Shown: positions 34,801-47,216 of the stretch, in pieces
How positions within the stretch are numbered: position 1 is the first letter of the stretch
Layout: each line of letters begins with the position of its first letter
Source of the DNA: Mytilus edulis
Taxonomy: Eukaryota; Mollusca; Bivalvia; Mytilida; Mytilidae
NCBI RefSeq assembly: GCF_963676685.1
Contig: NC_092357.1
Location: forward strand, 63,994,797 to 64,058,796
Direction of reading: 5' to 3'
DNA: 64,000 bases
The notes under the pieces: generated by a model
Seen by the model: only the letters and a program-made list of their open reading frames with translations
What the model was told of the DNA's origin: nothing
Database searches by the model: none
Program-made: the position numbers and the translations under genes

Positions 34801-36040
34801 TTACATTTTAAAATTCAAAAATCCTGTAAGGTCTATTTATTTTATACTACAGATTTTCGGAAAGTCAGCAATGAAGCTTAACATTGAACTTATCTTCCAC
34901 GATTTATAACTTGGCGTTTATCTGGGTCAAAACCAAACTTATAAATCGGAACATCTGCTATTGGCATATTGGATAGCGCTACGTATGATATATTTGGTTC
35001 CGACAAAAAATTTAAAACATTTAGCATGTTAAAATTGCATAAGAAACCCATCTTTCAAAAACTAAATAATTTTATTTAAGATTATCTAATTAGTACACTA
35101 AAAGTATAAGGCGGCACCCACGGCCTTTTCACAAGTATAAAGACAAAATAAATCTTAGAAAACTGTTAATAATCTTGAACTGTTTATTCAAAAATAGAAC
35201 TATAGACATCTGGACTATTAGATTAAACAAAACAAAGATGCATTGGAAAAGAAAACATTTTATAAATCAGGCCAGTATAATTTGATTTATTATTATTATC
35301 TCAACGCAGGTAAGCATGCTGACATTTCAGCTGACATCAGACCGTCTAAAATTTCAAACACAAACCACTAGCTAATTTTTTAAAGCATGTTTAATTAGAT
35401 TATGCAAGCTATCGTAGAAATAGTAATTTCAAAGTTTATAAAAGTATACAAACCGACTTACAGTATCAAGAAATCATTAAAGAGATCATTGATAGCACGA
35501 AAACAGATTTAATTATTAAAACTGTCTTACTCCGTTGTCATGTTTAAAGCTGTTTCAAAAGTCATCACAATGCAATACATAACTGTAAATTAAGAATCAA
35601 AGAAAAGAAAACCAAATCAAAGTTTTCCAAGTAAAAAAAACCTCTGACACTTTAACTGAAATTGTAAGAATATAAATTGAAAATTAAAATCTAAATCATT
35701 CTTTGTCTGCTTATACATGCACAGCCAAACAATGAGAAGGATAATTAACACTAGCAGAGTTATTATCGTCCACGGTTAATCAGTTTGAAATACTTATCCA
35801 AGTTTTAATTAATTCTTGGTAAAATTCTGGAACACTTTTGAACATTTTTTTATCTAGATCATTTATATTTTTTTAGATTCATTAGAACTATGGTCAAGTT
35901 ATTACCAAATTTATTTAAACAAAATCTTGTATAACTGTCTAATTGTTCGGTATCAAATAATTTTGTTATCAAGCCTATGTGTATGGATTTTATAAAAATA
36001 TCAATGTCCATCATTTTAAGTCCCCCCCCCCCCCCCCTTT
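34801..36040. other. No gene seen
   Basis: AT-rich; a run of about 17 C lies at 36018-36037, close to the 3' end of the LINE remnant that follows on the minus strand. Confidence 0.35.
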
Positions 36041-36049
36041 TGTACTCTG

Positions 36050-37960
36050 TTGTAAGAGTGATCTTTTAATTATATCTCTTTTATCATTCCATATAAATTG
36101 TATATGAGGGTTTTAAATGTTTTTATCGAATCTTTTGGTATTACAGTATTTGATGCCACATATGTTAAGTTTGGTAGAATTAAAGATTCAGTTACTACTA
36201 TTCTCCTTAATATACTTAGTTTTCTTTTCTTCCAGTTTGCTATTATTTCTTTCAAATTTCAATATTTGTTTTTTTTTTCAATATTAAGATTTTGACATTT
36301 TGATTTATTGTGTCCAAAATAAATTCCCAAACTTTTGATAGTTTTATTACTTCAATCAATATTTTATATTTTTTTTTTTGCAGTGCATTAATTTGCCAAG
36401 CCATATTCCTTCAGTTTTAGTTCTATTAAGTTTAAGGCCAGAAAAGTTACATAATGTTTCAATTAAATTTAATTCAACTGTAATGTCCTGTTTAGAATGT
36501 AGGTACAAAGTAGTATCGTCTGCTAGTTGACATATATTTAGGGTTTTAGTGCTGTTTTCTAGCTTAATTTCTAATCCCTTAATATTTCTATTTTCTCTAA
36601 TTTTTATAGGAATTATTTCTACATCAAGAACAAAAAGTAACGAAGATAGCGGACAGCCTTGTTTAATACCACGGAATGCTTTAAAGCGATTTGAAACCCA
36701 GCCATTATTAGTTATACATCCCTTGATATCTGAATACATTAGTTTCTTTGCAGTGCCTTAATTGTCAAGCCATATTCCTTCAGTTTTAGTTCTATTTAGT
36801 TTAATGCCAGCAAAGTTACATATAATGTTTCAATTAAATTTAATGCAACTGTAATGTCCTGTTTAGAATGTAGGAACAAAGTAGTATCGTCTGCTAGTTG
36901 ACATATATTTAGGGTATTAGTCCTGCTTTCTAGCTTAATTTCCAATCCCTTAATATTTCTATTTTCTCTAATTTTTATAGGAATTATTTCTACAGCAAGA
37001 ACAAAAAGTAAAGAAGATAGCGGACAGCCTTGTGTCATACCACGGAATGTTTTAAAGCCATTATTAGTTATACATCCCTTTATATCTGAATACATTAATT
37101 GAATCCGTTTTAAAAAACTTTCTTTTAAACCAAATTTGTTTAGTGTTTCAAACATAAAGATCCACTCTGAAGAGTCAAAAGCTTTGCTAAAATCTAAAAA
37201 TAAGACAGCTCCATTTATTTTGAGATTTTTTGAATAGTCAATAGCATCTTGTATCTGTCTAATGTATAGGAACCAATGTACCTATTTTTATGTATCTTTT
37301 TTTATCTGAATGTACCAGTTTATAGAGTAGTGGTTTAAGTCTTTGCGCCAAAACATATGCCAGAAGTTTAACATCATAATTCAAAAGTGTTATAGGTCGA
37401 TAATTATCAAGCGACAATGGGTCATTTTTTTCTATCAATTAGTGATATAACGCCTATTTTTTGTGTGTTGGAAAATTGTCCTTTAGTATAGCAATAATTA
37501 AATGTTGATACTATTAAAGTTTTTAATTCTACCCAAAACTTTCTTTAAAATTCAGCATTTAGTCCATCTAATCCTGGGGCACGGTTTAGTTTCTTTTTAA
37601 ATATAGCTTCTGTGCATTCGGCATAGTTATTTCTCCTTCGCAAGCATCACTTTCACTTTCACTTAATTTTTTATGTTTTTTAATATCATTTAAATAATTT
37701 TGTGTTTCTTGTAAGTTTGGATTTGTTGGCGTATATAAATCTTTATAATATTTTACTTTAAGGTTTAATATGTTTTCATGATCCCTAGTTATCTCCCCTT
37801 TTACATCATAGATTTGTTTTATTGTTTTTTTGCTTTGCCTAGATTTCTCAAGACCTCGAAAATAAGCTGAATTTCTTTCACCCACTTCCACCCATTTTGC
37901 TCTAGCTCTAATTTGGTTACCCTTTATTATTTCATAGTAAAGCTTTCCTAATTTTTTTTC
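36050..37960 (-). pseudogene. Tx1/L1-type LINE remnant with internal duplication
   Basis: Going down the minus strand: a pre-RT part (WVEVGERNSAYFRGLEKSRQ, 37891-37586), DFSKAFDSSEW (near 37180), then LMYSDIKGCITNNG, FRGMTQGCPLSSLLF, ICQLADDTTLFLHSKQDI (37155-36796). The last block is repeated at 36739-36356 (FRGIKQGCPLSSLLF, QLADDTTLYL, FSGLKLNRTKTEGIWLG), and a post-RT block NWKKRKLSILRRI, ILPNLTYVASN is at 36255-36070. Both duplicates keep the catalytic ADD. Several frameshifts and the duplication make it non-functional. Confidence 0.8.
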
Positions 37961-39011
37961 TGTTTATTCTATTGTTTGCAATAAACTTGTTTTAGTTATA
38001 TTATTGTTTTCAGTATCAGCTAGGATTTTAATTGGTGAAAGATTATTGATTCATACTTATAAATACTGTCATATTTGAAAAACAATGTCATTGTCAATAG
38101 GAAGATGTATAATTTGTTAAACAGGTAACTACTGCAACTGTGTTGTGTGACAATTATATAACAAACTTGTGTATTTTGAATTCCAAGATGAAATTGCAAC
38201 AGCAACCAACAACAACCAAAATGGAGAGAGCTTGTAATAAACATCGTTCACCTAATACCTACTAGAAGTGTGTTACAATAAAGATAAAAAAAAAAGCTAT
38301 AAATTCCGAGAATATTTCTTGCGTTGCTTACAATAAACATGATATATTTATCATTTTCTTTTTACTTTCACCAGGCTTTGAGAAGACATTTTCTAAGCTA
38401 GAACTAATAAAAAAGCACAAAAATGTACCTTCTATAGCTCATCTAGTCCAGCATAATGTCAGGCATTGCCATTGTCAATTTCGACATCTAAACGAAACTG
38501 TTTACTTATGATACTGAAACAAAATCGAAGGATCCTTCACTATTTTTTGTGGTCAAACCAAACTAAGAAATCACAACCACAACGGAACTGCCACATAGAT
38601 AAACCCATACTAATACTAGTAGTACATTCGCAGGGGCGTAGCTGCCGTTAGGCACTATAGGCACGTGCCTACACATTATTTTTTCAAAAAAAAAAAAAAA
38701 AAAAAAATCGGAAAAAATGACAACGCATTTTTTTTTTTTCATTTTAAACCTTTTGTTACTGTTTACGGCCTTAATAATCTAAGTTTTAGATTCCTTCCCC
38801 ACCCCTTTCGAGATGCACGCGAAGTCATCACAACTCTTTAATCATCGTGTAAAACAACACTGTATATAAATATCAATAATATACTGATTATAGTTGTTGA
38901 TTGAAGAAGTTTGAAAGAATAATTTATGTGCAGACAGTTACTAAGTTAACCGTATTTTAACTATAGAGATTGAGTCAGACATTTACCGGTAATTGAATTC
39001 AGTTGTGAAAA

Positions 39012-41855
39012 ATGTCAGAACCTAAAGAAAAACTCAAACTAAAAAATAGAACTATAGACGAAATGTTTAAGAAAATAAGAGAAAGTGAATCTCCAGAAAG
39101 TCAAAATGAAACGCCGAAGGTATCAAATCAAATCCCGGAAACTGACGAAAATGAAGAAACAGTTGTAATGGATGAGAGCCAGACTGACTTAGGCGAAGCA
39201 GTGACAGCTACGTCCGATTTGACATCTTCTACATGTAGCTCCAGTTCAGATTTCACTCTTAGTCTAAGCAGCAAATATGAACCTCCATACCCTGACATTG
39301 CTAAACTATCTGATATAGATGACTTAATAAAACAAAAACTGCTGTCTACAAAGTGGAATGACTCTCACTTATTTAAATTCCCAAGCAGGTAGGTACATAA
39401 ATCAGAAAATATATATTTGATAAACTCAATTTGTGTTGAATTTAAGTATGCACGCATCTAGCTTAAATTACGTACCTAAATTGTCTATTAGTTGTCAGAT
39501 TGTTTTTTAATTTGATTTTCCACTACGACTTCTGTTGGGTTGTTTGTTGTATGTGTGTAGATTTTTGTATTGTTCATTAACATTTACTTTGGTTGCTTCG
39601 ATTTACAACTTTTGCTCAGAAACTAACATTGTGTCATGCAAGAACCTTTTATATCTAGTTATGTGTTTTCGTATTGCTGAAGACCGTTCGGTTACCTATA
39701 ATAACGGTAGATGTTATCATCCTCGAGCTTTCGTCTCTTGTGGATATATTTGTCTCATTGGGAACTATCAAACCACATGATCATCTTTAAAACAACTCGT
39801 ATTTTCAGGGTGTTTGGACAAAAGCAGAGAAAACTTCAAAGTTCCTGGCTACAAAATCATCCATGGATGCGCTATTCGGTATCAACAGACGCCCTTTACT
39901 GTGCTTATTGTGTGCTTTTCTCATCAAAAGACAGTAAGGAAAAGTCGTTCTCAAAAACGCCTGTTTCGGATTGGAAGAATCTTCCCTTAATTGTTAAAAG
40001 GCACGAGAGCTCAACCCAACACCAAGGATGTGTAGTAAGTAGCAGTGAATATCTCCGTATCATGGAAAATAAAAGTTTCTCAATTGCCAGTATGATATCC
40101 ACAAGTTATAAAACAAACGTCGCAACAAATAGACATGTATTAGAAAAAATAATTGAAGTTATTTTGCTATGTGGACGGCAGAATATACCTTTGCGGGGCC
40201 ACGTCGAAGAAAGGAGCAACTTCATGGCAATTTTGCACGAGAAAGCAAAAGCAGACAATATATTGTCCGATCATCTAGCATTTAGTGCTGCTTCAAGGGC
40301 AAAATATACTTCGCCAGACATTCAAAATGAGTTAGTAGAGTTATGTGGTACAGAGGTTTTAAATCAAGTTATTGGTGCGTGCAAGAGTGCATCCTGCTTT
40401 GCCGTTATTGCCGATGAGTGTACAGACAAGGCAACAAAGGAACAAATGTCATTATGCTTGCGTTTTTTGGATGTCGAAAAAAACAACAATGTCATAATCA
40501 GAGAGGAATTTGTAGGCTTTCGACATGCCGAGTCTGTAAAGGGGGCCGCCATCTCTGATCTTATTGTTCGATTTCTAGCTGATCTCGAACTTGATATCAA
40601 CAAAATCCGTGCACAGTGCTATGATGGGGCTGCAAACATGGCAGGCAAGTACAGCGGTGTACAAGCACGTATCCTTCAACTCAATCCTGAGGCAAACTAC
40701 ATTCACTGTAAGGCACATGCATTGAATCTTGCTTTGATTCACAGCAGCAAAGATGTATGTGTACGTAACATGATGTCAACCGTACAAGAAATCGCCTTTT
40801 CCTTTGATTATTCTGCAAAACGACTTCTAGCTTTTTCTGAGGAATTATCAGATAATCAAAACGTTAAAGAACAACTAGACAAACGCACAAAGCTACGCAC
40901 ACTTTGCGAAACTAGATGGTCTAGTCGAGCAGATTCCCTGTTTACTTTTCTCAATGCATTTCCTGTTGTTGTGTCATCATTGGAGGCTTTGAAGGATGAC
41001 AGAGATGAGAAAGCAGCACAATATGTAAACGCAATTTTGAAATTCGATTTTATGATAGCACTGGTGGTAGCTGAACATCTCCTGAGTGCTACAGTTGCAC
41101 TCACAAATTATTTACAAAAAACTGATATCAACTTGTTAGACGCTGTGCAGGAAGCTCGTATAGTAGTCCAAAGGTTAGATAATGAACGGACTGACCCAAA
41201 TGTATGGACAGCACTTTTTGAGAAAGCAGTTAAAGTTGGAGAGGAATTCGAGATTCCTCCAAGTACTCCAAGGCGCGCTGGACGTCAGATGCACCGACAG
41301 AATCATCCAATAAATGACCCTTCGGAATATTGGAGAGTGTCTCTTTACTTGGTTTTTCTTGATCACCTAGTTACAGAAATAACGAGTCGTGTAATAAAGA
41401 ATGAAGGAAGGTTCTCCGCTGAGTACCTTATTCCTTCAAAGCTCCAAGCCTTAACCGATCAGACTACAAACTCAATCTTCGAAACCTTCCATGTAGATCT
41501 TGGGGACAGACAAGCATTTGATGACGAGGTTGCTAGATGGAAGATAAGATGGGACATGGTAGACGGCCAGCGTCCACAGAAACTATTAGAGACACTAAAT
41601 GCTACGAATAAGGATTTGTATCCCAACATTTATGCAATCCTTACTGTTCTTCTTACAATGCCGGTGTCTTCAGCTTCCAGTGAGCGCTCATTCAGCGCTA
41701 TGCGCCGTATTAAAAGCTACTTAAGGGCGACTATGGGGGATGAAAGGCTATCGAACTTGTCCATTTTACATATTCACCGAGCAAGAAGTGTAAATATCAC
41801 AGACATTATTGACAAATTTTCAGTGAAAAAAAACAGACGCTTTAATTTCGTTTAA
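39012..41855 (+). CDS. hAT transposase, 807 residues, two exons
   Basis: Exon 1 (39012-39388) and exon 2 (39809-41855) join in frame across a GT/AG intron (donor GTAGGTA, acceptor TTTTCAG) with R126 split. Residues 1-125 are charged and Ser-rich, the usual leader. A TTF-type zinc finger follows (YCAYC, with H-x5-H in RHESSTQH). The catalytic domain shows IADECTD (D328), CYDGAANMAG (D398) with CKAHALNL after it, and the C-terminal dimerisation block SASSERSFSAMRRIKS (E751), SNLSILHIHR. All three acidic catalytic residues are present and there is no stop or frameshift, so it could encode active enzyme. It resembles the ZMYM1/DUF4371 type of hAT proteins. Location inside TIRs argues against domestication. 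The start codon is the first in the exon, preceded by AAA at -3. Confidence 0.93.
39389..39808 (+). other. Transposase intron containing a family C repeat
   Basis: 420 bp. The 3' part (39675-39775) is a reverse-complement copy of host dispersed family C ('ctcttgtggatatatttg', 'tctcattgggaactatc'). An open frame runs through it into exon 2, so a longer unspliced reading is possible, but the spliced form restores the zinc-finger lead-in. Confidence 0.75.
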
Positions 41856-42133
41856 ACGTTGTGATTTTGTCATGGTTTACCCTGAAAATTGAGTACTTTA
41901 TTAGTTAATTTTGTGTTTGAACTTTTACATTGTCCTCATGTGCATATGATATAAATGTTGAAAACAATTTCTGGACAGTCATTCATCAGTCAGTTGTAAT
42001 TATTAAATAAATAATTAAACTTAGAACTTTTTTCTTGTATATTTCATGAGAAAAATTACCAGTAAATTGAATGTTTTCTGTGCAACGAAATCGAAAATTT
42101 TGCATCCAGAAATGCTGAAAACCGTTTTCCGTC

Positions 42134-42207
42134 GGGGGGCTTCGCCCCCCTGAACCCCCTACCAGGGCGATGCCCTGGACCCACTGGGGGCCTTAAGCGG
42201 CCCCCAG
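42134..42207 (+). repeat. Three consecutive GC hairpins near the right transposon end
   Basis: Stem-loops at 42134-42150 (7 bp, loop TTC), 42162-42178 (7 bp, loop GAT) and 42184-42207 (9 bp, loop TTAAGC), in an otherwise AT-rich element. They sit 52-125 bp from the right end. Possible transposase-binding or regulatory structure; seen directly. Confidence 0.9.
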
Positions 42208-42859
42208 ACCCCCTGCCGATTGGTGCCTACACTTCAATTAAAGTCTAGCTACGCCCCTGATTCGTGCGTATTCTCAGATACCATCTCCCATATCAAAATC
42301 GTATCATTCAGTAATGCACATAATCATGATATTGTGTTACTCTCCTAACTTTCAAAAATCAAAGATGTCGAACATGCATTTTATCATTTTCATTTGGTAA
42401 TCAATGGAATTATAGTGGCTCCATGACAGTCTTAAACATTAAAGCTTAATATTAAATAAACAACACTCTTAATGTTTGGTATTTGGTTCTGGCTGTTATG
42501 GTGTTACACAATTAAATATAGAACCCTATGGGGAAAACAGACAACTCTTTCCGTCAGAAAACACTGTCAAATTATCCAAACATTCTATCCACACTGATCT
42601 GTGTCCACACTTGAAATTATTTGAAAGATAAACAAAAATCGTAATTTAAACTAGAACATAAGCTTACAATTGTCAAATCTTAAGAGAAGCTAAACCGATT
42701 AACTTAACTGAGCACGTGTGTATCTGAATATCAGTCAGTCAAATAAAACGGATTTATTGTAAAAACGTTATAAACAATCAGAGAAAAGCACAACCTTTTT
42801 CTATGACAACATATATTAAGTATAAATAGTGTAGACAAGATGAAAGATCATAAGTTGTT

Positions 42860-43030
42860 TTTGGTGGGGTTCGTTTTGTTTATTCTTTAGTTTTCTATGT
42901 TGCGTCATGCTGTTTTTTGTTTGTCTTTTTCATTTTTAGCCATGGCATTGTCAGTTTGTTTTACATTTACGACATTTACTGTCGCTTTGGTATCTTTCGT
43001 CCCTCTTTTGTTATATATTATGGCCAAATA
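42860..43030 (+). repeat. Penelope-like 3' tail fragment
   Basis: 'ggtggggttcgttttgttta', 'atttttagccatggcattgt', 'tatctttcgtccctctttt'. It matches the tail at 46500-46775, at the equivalent place of array unit 3. Confidence 0.7.
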
Positions 43031-43269
43031 AATAATAAAACTTTAGACATGTTTACATCTTATGGTATCTATTTTATAAAAATCGTTCATACAGTAACTT
43101 GGTAAAAAAAATTTTGGAAATATATCGATTTAAGATGAAATGATATGGGACATATTTTGAGTGAGAACCCACTTTTGTCCCGTGAGTGCACGGTGTTAAT
43201 TTGATCCTTATGTTATAAAAGGCCCAGACATAAAAAAAATATCAAACATTTCAATTGAGAAAAACTTAA

Positions 43270-43515
43270 TAACAACAAATTTACTTCAAAAAGTGCGGGG
43301 TGTACTTTCCCTTAAAACAATATTCTGACATTAAATTTGATAAAAAAAATATATATATTGTGGTCCAGCACACAAAAAAAATATCTGAATCCAGGTTTTC
43401 CCCATACTTTATGTGGTTAATTTTGACGAAAACATTGATTTGATAGACAAACTAAAAAGAATTTGACTCGAATCAAAAAAAAATCCTCCCACCTTTTAAA
43501 GTTTAAATAGTTAAC
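43270..43515. repeat. MITE copy in array unit 1
   Basis: Same internal order as 46958-47216 (ttacttcaaaaag, tctgaatccaggttttccc, ttgatagacaaac, aaagtttaaat) but the ends are eroded. Confidence 0.6.
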
Positions 43516-43839
43516 AGCATACATTCCACAATATTTAAGGACAATAAAACAGATAAGAACCTTTAAATATTAGCAATAGGAAGACATATAAGAGTATCAA
43601 TAGAGTATCGAAACACACATCCATCCGTATACGGCCTTCAACAATGAGAACAAAAACCAAATACCGTATACTATATTATAAAAGGCCAAAACAGGAAATA
43701 TATGAAGGAATTCAATTGAAGAAAGTTAATGCCGAATTTATATAACAAAAACATATTCAAGATTTGCAATAAACTGCTTCTCATAACATTACAATAACAA
43801 AAATGTGTCCATAGTAAACGAATGCCCCTATCGCACTAT

Positions 43840-44090
43840 CATTTTCTATCTTCATTTGACCGTAACATTGGGGTCAAAACTCTAATTTGGTGTTAAAATT
43901 AGAAAGATCATATCATAGGAACATGTGTACTAAGTATCAAGTTGATTAGACTTCAACTTCATAAAAAAAACTACCTTGACAAAAACTTTAATCTGAAGCG
44001 GGACACACGGACGAAAGGACGAAAGAACGGACACACAGACCAAAAAAAAAACATAATGCCCCTCTACCATCGTAGGTGGGGCCTAAAACG
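43840..44090 (-). repeat. Single-unit copy of the 169-bp-array element
   Basis: Reverse complement of one unit of the 61843-63155 element, including its hairpin end ('gcccctctaccatcgtaggt' followed by 'ggggc') and the 'gacggac'-type lead. Confidence 0.75.
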
Positions 44091-46499
44091 TAGTTATTCG
44101 GCGCATCACATCAAGATGTCATGCATCTAAATTCCGTGGGACTAAGTTATGTCCCTTGATAATTATGCTTACTAAAGGAAACAGAGTAATGTGTTAGTTT
44201 TTTACATCTTTAGGATTTTAATTTGTAAAGCATCATTGATTCTTATTTATAAATGCTTTCATATCTAAAATGCAATGGTGTTGCCGATTGGAAGACGTAT
44301 AATTTGTTAAACAGGTAACTACTACAACTGTTTTGTGTAGCAATTATAACAACTTAAATTATTATGAATTTTAAAGATTACAAAGTGACAGCAACCAACG
44401 ACACAAGAATTCAGAGAGCTTGTTATGGACATTTAACAACTCAAACTTACTAGAAGTAGGTAACTTAGTGTTAACAAAATTATAAAGAGCAATAAATCCT
44501 ACGATAGATTATTTAAAAGCCCTCTAAATATATCTCTTTAGTTGCATGCAATATACCTGATATGTTTATCAATATACTTTTATTTTACTTTTACCAGGCT
44601 TACGAGAAGACATTTTCAAAAGAGAAGAACTAAATAAGAATAACAAAAGTGTACCTTCTATCTCATCTAGCTGATAAGCAGCATGTCCGGCATTGTAAAC
44701 TTTTTACTATTGATGCTAAAACAGAAAAGAAGGATTCTTCACCTTTTTTTTTTGTGGACAAACCAAAGTAAGAAATCACTACCACAACAGAATATAAATA
44801 AACCCATACAAATAGTACATGCATGCGTATTCTCAAATAACATCTCCCATATTAAAATCACATTATGCAGAAATGTGTTTCTCTCCTAACTTTCAACAAT
44901 CAAAGATGTTGAACATATTTTACTATTATCATTAGGTAGTCAATAAAACTATTACTTGACGAAAAAATTGATTAGCTAGACAAACTTAAAAAAAAAATCT
45001 GACTCGAATAAAAAAAAAATCCTGCCGCCCTTTGAAGTTTAATGGTTACTCACTAATTGCCTAACATATACCAGTTATATGTTTTGCAATATTCAGCGTC
45101 TCACAAAATTACAATGAAACGTATTTACTCAAAGAATCACTTCAATATCTGTTTAAGGGAGAGTGGCTGAGGAGTGAGATGTCATGCATCACAATTCCGT
45201 AGGACAAAAGTTATGTCCCTTGATAATTATGTGTATGAAATGACACTAAATAATGTGTTAGTTTTATACATCTTGTAGGATTTTTATTTGTGTCATAGCA
45301 TTAATTCTTACTTATACATGCTGTAATATTTGAAAAGCAATGGTTTTGTCAACTAGAAGATGTATAATTTGTAAAACAGGTTACTACTACAACTGTTTTG
45401 TGTGTCATTTATAACAACATTAAAGATAATGAATGTAATTGTTTCTTAGAGACAGCAACCAACAACACTAAAACTAGAAAGGAAGGCTGGAACAGTTTAC
45501 ATCTCAAACCTGTTAGAAGAAGGTTACTTTTAATCATAAAAGATAAAGATAGCTTTAAATTATACGAAAGAATATTTAAATGCGCTCCAAAATACATCTC
45601 TTCAGTTCTTCATTTGTATTCAATATACATGATATATTTATTTATTTTTTTACTTTAACCAGACATCGGAGAAGGCATTTCCGAAAGAGAAGAACTAATA
45701 AAAGAACAATACAGAAGTGTACATTCTAGCTCGTCTAGCTGATAAGCATCATGTCAGGTATAGTCACCTTTTTACTATTGATGCTAAAACAGAAAAAAAG
45801 GATCATTCCCCTTTTTTTGTGGACAAACCAAAATAAGAAAACAACTACCACAACAGAATATAAATAAACCCATACAAATAGTACATGCATGCGTATTCTC
45901 AAATAACATCTCCCATATCAAAATCACATCATGCAGAAATGCACATAATGTGTTCCTCTCCTAACTTTCAAAAATCAAAGATGTGGAGCACATTTTATCA
46001 TTATCATTTGTTAGTCAATGAAATTAATATCTCCATCATAGTCTTGGACATTTAAACTAAATATCAAATAAACAAAACTGCTAATGATTAGTGTTCTGTT
46101 CTAACAGTCATTGTGCAACACACTTAAACATAAAACCCCATTGTAAAAACAGACAACTCTCTACTGTCAGAAAACACTGCCAAACATCCAAACATATTAT
46201 CCACACTGATCTGTGTCCACACTTGTTATTATTTGAAAGATGAACAGAAATTGTAATTAAAACTAGAAAATAAGCTTACATTGTTTAACAATCTTAAGAA
46301 AGGCAAACTGAATTACTAAGTGCAGTTGCTAATTACATGCCCATATTTATAGAAAGAACGAATTTCAGCCATATTGTAAATTCTGAAAAAAAACTGAGCA
46401 TTTAAGTATCTGAATATCAGTCAGTCAAATAAAACAGATTTATTGTAAAGGCGTTATAAACAATCAGAGAAAAGCACAACCATTTTCTATGCCAAAATA

Positions 46500-46775
46500 T
46501 GTGACCTACCGAATTGGACTATTTACCGGATTTGTTATAACATGACGGGTGCCACATGTGGCGCAGGATCTGCTTACCCTTCCGGAACACCTGAGACCAC
46601 TCCCAGTTTTTGGTGGGGTTCGTGTTGCTTATTCTTTAGTTTTATATGTTGTGTCATGTGAACTATTGTTTTGTCTGTTTGTGTTTTTCATTTTTAGCCA
46701 TGATGTTGTCAGTTTATTTTCGATTTATGAGTTTGGCTGTCCCTCTTGTATCTTTCGTCCCTCTTTTAGGTAAAT
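46500..46775 (+). repeat. Penelope-like 3' tail, solo copy
   Basis: 'gtgacctaccgaattggact', 'acgggtgccacatgtggcgc', 'ctttcgtccctctttta'. There is no RT coding sequence upstream, so it is a strongly 5'-truncated insertion. Confidence 0.75.
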
Positions 46776-46957
46776 AGTTTAGACAAGATGAAAGACCATA
46801 GGTTTTTATATATTTGCATAGCAATACATATAAGTTATGTTTTAATAATTTAACAAGAACAACATTCAAAGATCTAACTACGGTGTTAAATGGATCATTA
46901 TTTTATAAAAGGCCCAGACATAAAAAAAAACCAAAACATTTCAATTGAGAAAACTAA

Positions 46958-47216
46958 GGGAACGACACTTTAACTTCAAAAAGGGCAGGGGGTGTATATT
47001 TTCCCCCTTAAACAATATTCTGACACCAAATTTGATGGAAAAATATATATTGTATTCAAGCAGATGACAAAAACAAAAATATTCTGAATCCAGATTTCCC
47101 CATACTTTATGTGGTCAAGTTTTGACGAACAAAATGATTTGATAGACAAACTTAGAAAAACTCTGACGCGAACAAAAAAAAACCCTTCCGTCTTTTGAAG
47201 TTAAATGTTTGCTCCC
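46958..47216. mobile_element. MITE, Harbinger-like family copy
   Basis: Left end GGGAACGACACTTTAACTTC; right end CTTTTGAAGTTAAA then GCTCCC in inverted position. TAA at the left flank. Same family as 2859-3120. Confidence 0.65.

Larger units (their letters stand above)
38631..42259 (+). mobile_element. Complete hAT-type DNA transposon
   Basis: A 3629-bp element with perfect 13-bp terminal inverted repeats CAGGGGCGTAGCT. ATTCG directly flanks both ends (38626-38630 and 42260-42264). The sister array unit near 44818 shows the empty site ('agtacatgcatgcgtattct'). Inside are a two-exon transposase gene, subterminal GTGCCTACAC direct repeats near both ends, and three GC-rich hairpins before the right end. 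hAT elements usually make 8-bp duplications; the 5 bp seen here may mark a subgroup or a decayed flank. TIRs, ORF and target site all agree, so the boundaries are firm. Confidence 0.93.

Noticed and set aside
36018-36037. Poly-C run as a regulatory or G-quadruplex site
   Set aside because: Similar C or G runs occur at 2065, 3075, 53087 and 60860 in MITE or repeat contexts; no link to a gene start.
39711-41855. A single-exon 714-residue transposase starting at 39711
   Set aside because: The first 33 codons come from intron and family C repeat sequence; splicing from the 39012 exon gives a natural leader with correct phase.
45398-45658. 86-codon plus frame in array unit 3, faintly LINE-like (RRRLLLI, FKCAPKYI)
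   Set aside because: The equivalent parts of units 1, 2 and 4 are not open, and the resemblance is too weak.
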